40,363 nucleotides of DNA from Martensiomyces pterosporus (taxonomy: Eukaryota; Kickxellomycota; Kickxellomycetes; Kickxellales; Kickxellaceae). The position numbers were made by a program, and so were the translations under genes. Below the pieces are notes generated by a model. That model was not told where the DNA came from, made no database searches, and saw nothing but the letters and a program-made list of their open reading frames with translations. The stretch covers positions 1 to 40,363 of the forward strand of contig MU604062.1 in assembly GCA_025201845.1 (NCBI GenBank), written 5' to 3'. Numbering within the stretch: position 1 is the first letter of the stretch; each line of letters begins with the position of its first letter. Below, one piece after another: positions 37,908-40,363 of the stretch.

Positions 37908-40363
37908 ATGGACACAGGCACAAATATCCCTGCCGCGCTGAGACATTTGTTGGCAAAAAGTGCTGCCCATCCTCACCACTACACCCACCAGCAGCAGCCA
38001 TTGGGCAATAGCAGCAGCAACACGAGCGACAGCAGCTTGATCCGAGGCTCACCCGAATCGTCGCAGGAACATATGGGTGCGTATTACAACTCCTACCAGC
38101 AGCCGGCCACTGTCAGCGTCGCCACATTGCAGGCTCCACAGAGCCAGACCATGACAGGCGGCAAACTCGCCTCTGCTAAAAGCAGCGGCAGCCTGAGGTC
38201 TGGTGGCTCCCTGGGGGCTTGGCTGTCAAAGTACCATCTCCGGCCAGGGGGGAGCCGTTCAAATCTCCACACCCCCGCTGCAGCAGCTGATCCCGCTGGT
38301 GAGCGCATGCTGAGGGCTGCAGATTCGCAGCCCTTGATGAGCGGTCGTGCTCAGGCAGCAGGTGGTATGATGGCAATGGCAGCAGCAGACTCACAGGGAG
38401 CACTGTCCTCTGGAGCCACTGGTGCGGGCACTAGTGGCGGACGTGCGTTTGCCGCATACATCACAAGCGTAGAGACAAGAGAGTCGAATGGCGCATCGGG
38501 AGGTGCCCACGAGTCACGCATTGGCGGACTTCGTATGGGCCGCAAGCGGTTCCTTGTCTACCGCATCCTGGTGTCTGGTCGTGCAGGGCAGTGGTGGGTG
38601 GCACGCAGGTACACCGAGTTCAGCGATCTCCACCAGACTCTCAGATGCAGGTTTCCAGGCAAATCGCACCAATGGGGTGAGCTCCCTAGCAAGAGGCTGA
38701 TTCCCGGATTGAGCACCTCGGCCGACTCTGTCATGCAGCGACGCGAGAGACTCAACTCTTTCCTGCATGCGCTGACGAGTGACCCTGAAGTGTGCCACTG
38801 CGATCCTATGCAGCAGTTCCTCCGCGACGTTCCCATTGATGCGGAGGCCATCCCGTTGTCAGAGCGTCTGGAGGGAACGCGCGAGTCGCAGAGGCTTCAT
38901 AGCGCAAGGTACCCTCAGCAGCTTCAGCTTCAGCAGCAGCAACCGCAACAACAGCAACAGCAGACCATGCGGTCTATGAGTAGCAACTATGCAATGCCAA
39001 ATCTTGGCGTACCAGCAGCCTACATGCAGCACCGTATGCCATTGCCCGAGGAGTGGTCCAACGCTGGTGGATCGTCAAATATGCAAGGACGCCGCGACAC
39101 ACTCGAGCGAATGACATCCATGCCCTTGCTAAAGGATGGAGGCGCCCAGCAGCATCTACCTGGGACAGTGGTGTATACACAGCCCACCTTTGGCTTTGCC
39201 ATGTCGCAGCCACAGCAGCCACAGACTGCCCCATCCATGATGGGATACGCCTCCGTTGGACCGGTGACTGGGAGGTCCGCCGTCAAGCAGCTTGAGCAGA
39301 CGCCCGAGCAACAGGGACATCATGTGCGCCGCAAGACCTCAGACCCCTTGGAGTACGCGGCGAGTGCAGAGAAGCGGCCCAACAACATCGTTCCGCAGTC
39401 TATGCGCAAGAGGTATGGATTGCGGCGCAACGTACAGTACCGCAACGACCCCATTGATGCCAAGGCTAGAGTGGTCAGTGGGCCAAACCTGCAGTTCCCC
39501 ACAGCTGCCATCGATGCATCGACGTCTACATTGATGGACTCGGATGAGCTTGCACAAGCAGCCATCGTGGCTCAAGACAAGATCAGGGCGATGAACTGGG
39601 ATGGCGACTATGTCATGGTGGATCCTGCAAGCGCCATTGTAGACAACGACCGCACACTTAGATCCAGTAGCCTGGAGAGCGACTCAGATATGCCTCCAGC
39701 TGCTGCGGGCAAGGCAAAGGGCGCGCACAAGCGTGGAAGGAATATTTTCAGCTTGCGCAGCAAGGTGCCTGCTGGCGGCGTCGAGAAGAACCGCAGGCTG
39801 CCTAGCGAGGACCCAGCTGTCATGAATGCCAAGGCGCAGATGAGAAGCACTAAGCGCCTATCTGCTATTGCCGCCACTCCTGCTGAGTCGCAGGGTGACT
39901 CGGGCCCCGATATCGATGCCGATGGCGGTGGCCGCTCACCGATGATGGCTGGTCCGCAAAAGATCAGTCTGGACGACTTCCACCTGCTCAGCGTGATTGG
40001 CAAGGGCAGCTACGGCAAGGTGATGCTGGCGCGGTACAAGGACACGGGCAAGGTGATGGCCATCAAGGTCATCTCCAAGTCCAAGCTGCGCGGGCGGCCA
40101 AACGAGATCCGGCGTGTGATGTCTGAGCGCCGCGTGCTGGAGCGCACGGTGCAGCACCCGTTCCTTGTTGGGCTGCAGTGCGCGTTCCAGACAAAGGAGA
40201 AGCTGTATTTCTGCCTGGACTACGTCAACGGCGGCGAGCTGTTCTTCCACCTGCAGAGGGAGCGGCGGTTTGCAGAGAACCGCGCCAGGTTCTATGCAGC
40301 CGAAATCACGTCTGCGCTTGCCTACCTCCACGGCATGGATGTTGTGTACCGCGACCTCAAGCC
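37908..40363 (+). CDS. PX-domain AGC serine/threonine kinase, SGK3-like (kinase B), 3' truncated by window edge
   Basis: 818 complete codons from ATG 37908 to the right edge, with no stop. It is the paralogue of kinase A with the same order: [11 protein letters not shown] at the N-terminus, [13 protein letters not shown], a PX domain at ~190-305 with RRYTEF, a polyglutamine stretch near 38927-38964, then linker motifs [13 protein letters not shown] and RKTSDPL with [12 protein letters not shown]. The kinase domain starts at ~F691 ([18 protein letters not shown]) and reaches the catalytic-loop YRDLK. The PX domains of A and B are ~66% identical by hand count. In contrast the kinase portions are ~99% identical in DNA over 39963-40363 and perfect over 40030-40330. 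Orientation is opposite to A, with the 5' ends facing each other across 11.3 kb. Confidence 0.92.
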   Translation, partial: MDTGTNIPAALRHLLAKSAAHPHHYTHQQQPLGNSSSNTSDSSLIRGSPESSQEHMGAYYNSYQQPATVSVATLQAPQSQTMTGGKLASAKSSGSLRSGGSLGAWLSKYHLRPGGSRSNLHTPAAAADPAGERMLRAADSQPLMSGRAQAAGGMMAMAAADSQGALSSGATGAGTSGGRAFAAYITSVETRESNGASGGAHESRIGGLRMGRKRFLVYRILVSGRAGQWWVARRYTEFSDLHQTLRCRFPGKSHQWGELPSKRLIPGLSTSADSVMQRRERLNSFLHALTSDPEVCHCDPMQQFLRDVPIDAEAIPLSERLEGTRESQRLHSARYPQQLQLQQQQPQQQQQQTMRSMSSNYAMPNLGVPAAYMQHRMPLPEEWSNAGGSSNMQGRRDTLERMTSMPLLKDGGAQQHLPGTVVYTQPTFGFAMSQPQQPQTAPSMMGYASVGPVTGRSAVKQLEQTPEQQGHHVRRKTSDPLEYAASAEKRPNNIVPQSMRKRYGLRRNVQYRNDPIDAKARVVSGPNLQFPTAAIDASTSTLMDSDELAQAAIVAQDKIRAMNWDGDYVMVDPASAIVDNDRTLRSSSLESDSDMPPAAAGKAKGAHKRGRNIFSLRSKVPAGGVEKNRRLPSEDPAVMNAKAQMRSTKRLSAIAATPAESQGDSGPDIDADGGGRSPMMAGPQKISLDDFHLLSVIGKGSYGKVMLARYKDTGKVMAIKVISKSKLRGRPNEIRRVMSERRVLERTVQHPFLVGLQCAFQTKEKLYFCLDYVNGGELFFHLQRERRFAENRARFYAAEITSALAYLHGMDVVYRDLK
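40030..40330 (+). repeat. 301-bp kinase-domain block in kinase B
   Basis: Identical to both gap-flanking copies in kinase A. The bases immediately outside differ: G at 40029 where A has A, and C at 40331 where A has T. The block is therefore the maximal exact match between the two genes. Confidence 0.95.

Overview
The window reads as nuclear DNA of an early-diverging fungus. The genes are fungal in type: an ALR/MNR2-class CorA magnesium transporter, a GT15 (KRE2/KTR) mannosyltransferase, the Rag GTPase GTR2, a ten-finger TFIIIA, COA4, a SNA4-like protein, NECAP and CLPTM1. They are almost all intronless, moderately GC-rich and separated by intergenic stretches of 0.15 to 4 kb. Intron poverty, long Ser/Ala/Gln-rich linkers and this gene mix suggest Kickxellomycotina (Coemansia-like), but that placement is inference. 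There is no CRISPR array, transposon or tRNA that I can support.

Layout. 0.1-2.0 kb (-): a five-TM protein with an alpha/beta-hydrolase domain that has lost its nucleophile. 2.6-5.2 kb (-): CorA 1, canonical. 6.7-7.8 kb (+): GT15 mannosyltransferase. 8.1-9.3 kb (+): GTR2, probably with a two-codon first exon. 9.4-10.8 kb (-): TFIIIA. 11.6-11.9 kb (+): COA4. 12.2-12.6 kb (+): a non-coding RNA that I identify as RNase MRP RNA. 13.2-13.6 kb (-): SNA4-like protein. 14.4-17.1 kb (+): CorA 2, canonical. 17.4-19.1 and 20.3-22.1 kb (-): two divergent CorA-like paralogues whose GMN signature has become AMN and NMN. 22.7-26.6 kb (-): PX-domain AGC kinase A, interrupted by a 350-N assembly gap. 29.2-31.3 kb (-): CLPTM1. 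31.7-32.3 kb (+): NECAP. 32.6-33.9 kb (-): AAAP-type amino-acid transporter. 37.9 kb to the right edge (+): PX-AGC kinase B, truncated by the window.

Three observations stand out. (1) Four CorA-fold genes lie within 20 kb. The two divergent ones look like a lineage-specific class, possibly non-transporting or regulatory. They arose by a tandem duplication that also copied the 3' end of kinase A, because a decayed copy of the kinase tail survives at 20140-20197. (2) Kinases A and B differ clearly in their PX and linker regions yet share a 301-bp block with no mismatch and about 99% identity around it, which indicates recent gene conversion. That same block flanks the N gap exactly, so the apparent double kinase domain of A is an assembly artefact and A should be about 1095 residues. 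(3) An unannotated-looking space between two convergent genes holds the RNase MRP RNA, recognisable by its P4 helix with bulged U and its GARAR motif.

Functionally the window touches Mg2+ homeostasis (CorA proteins), nutrient and TORC1 signalling (GTR2, amino-acid transporter, SGK-type kinases), endocytosis and vacuolar sorting (NECAP, SNA4-like), protein glycosylation (GT15), mitochondrial assembly (COA4) and pol III/rRNA processing (TFIIIA, MRP RNA). Apart from the duplicated CorA/kinase block I see no sign that neighbours act as one pathway.
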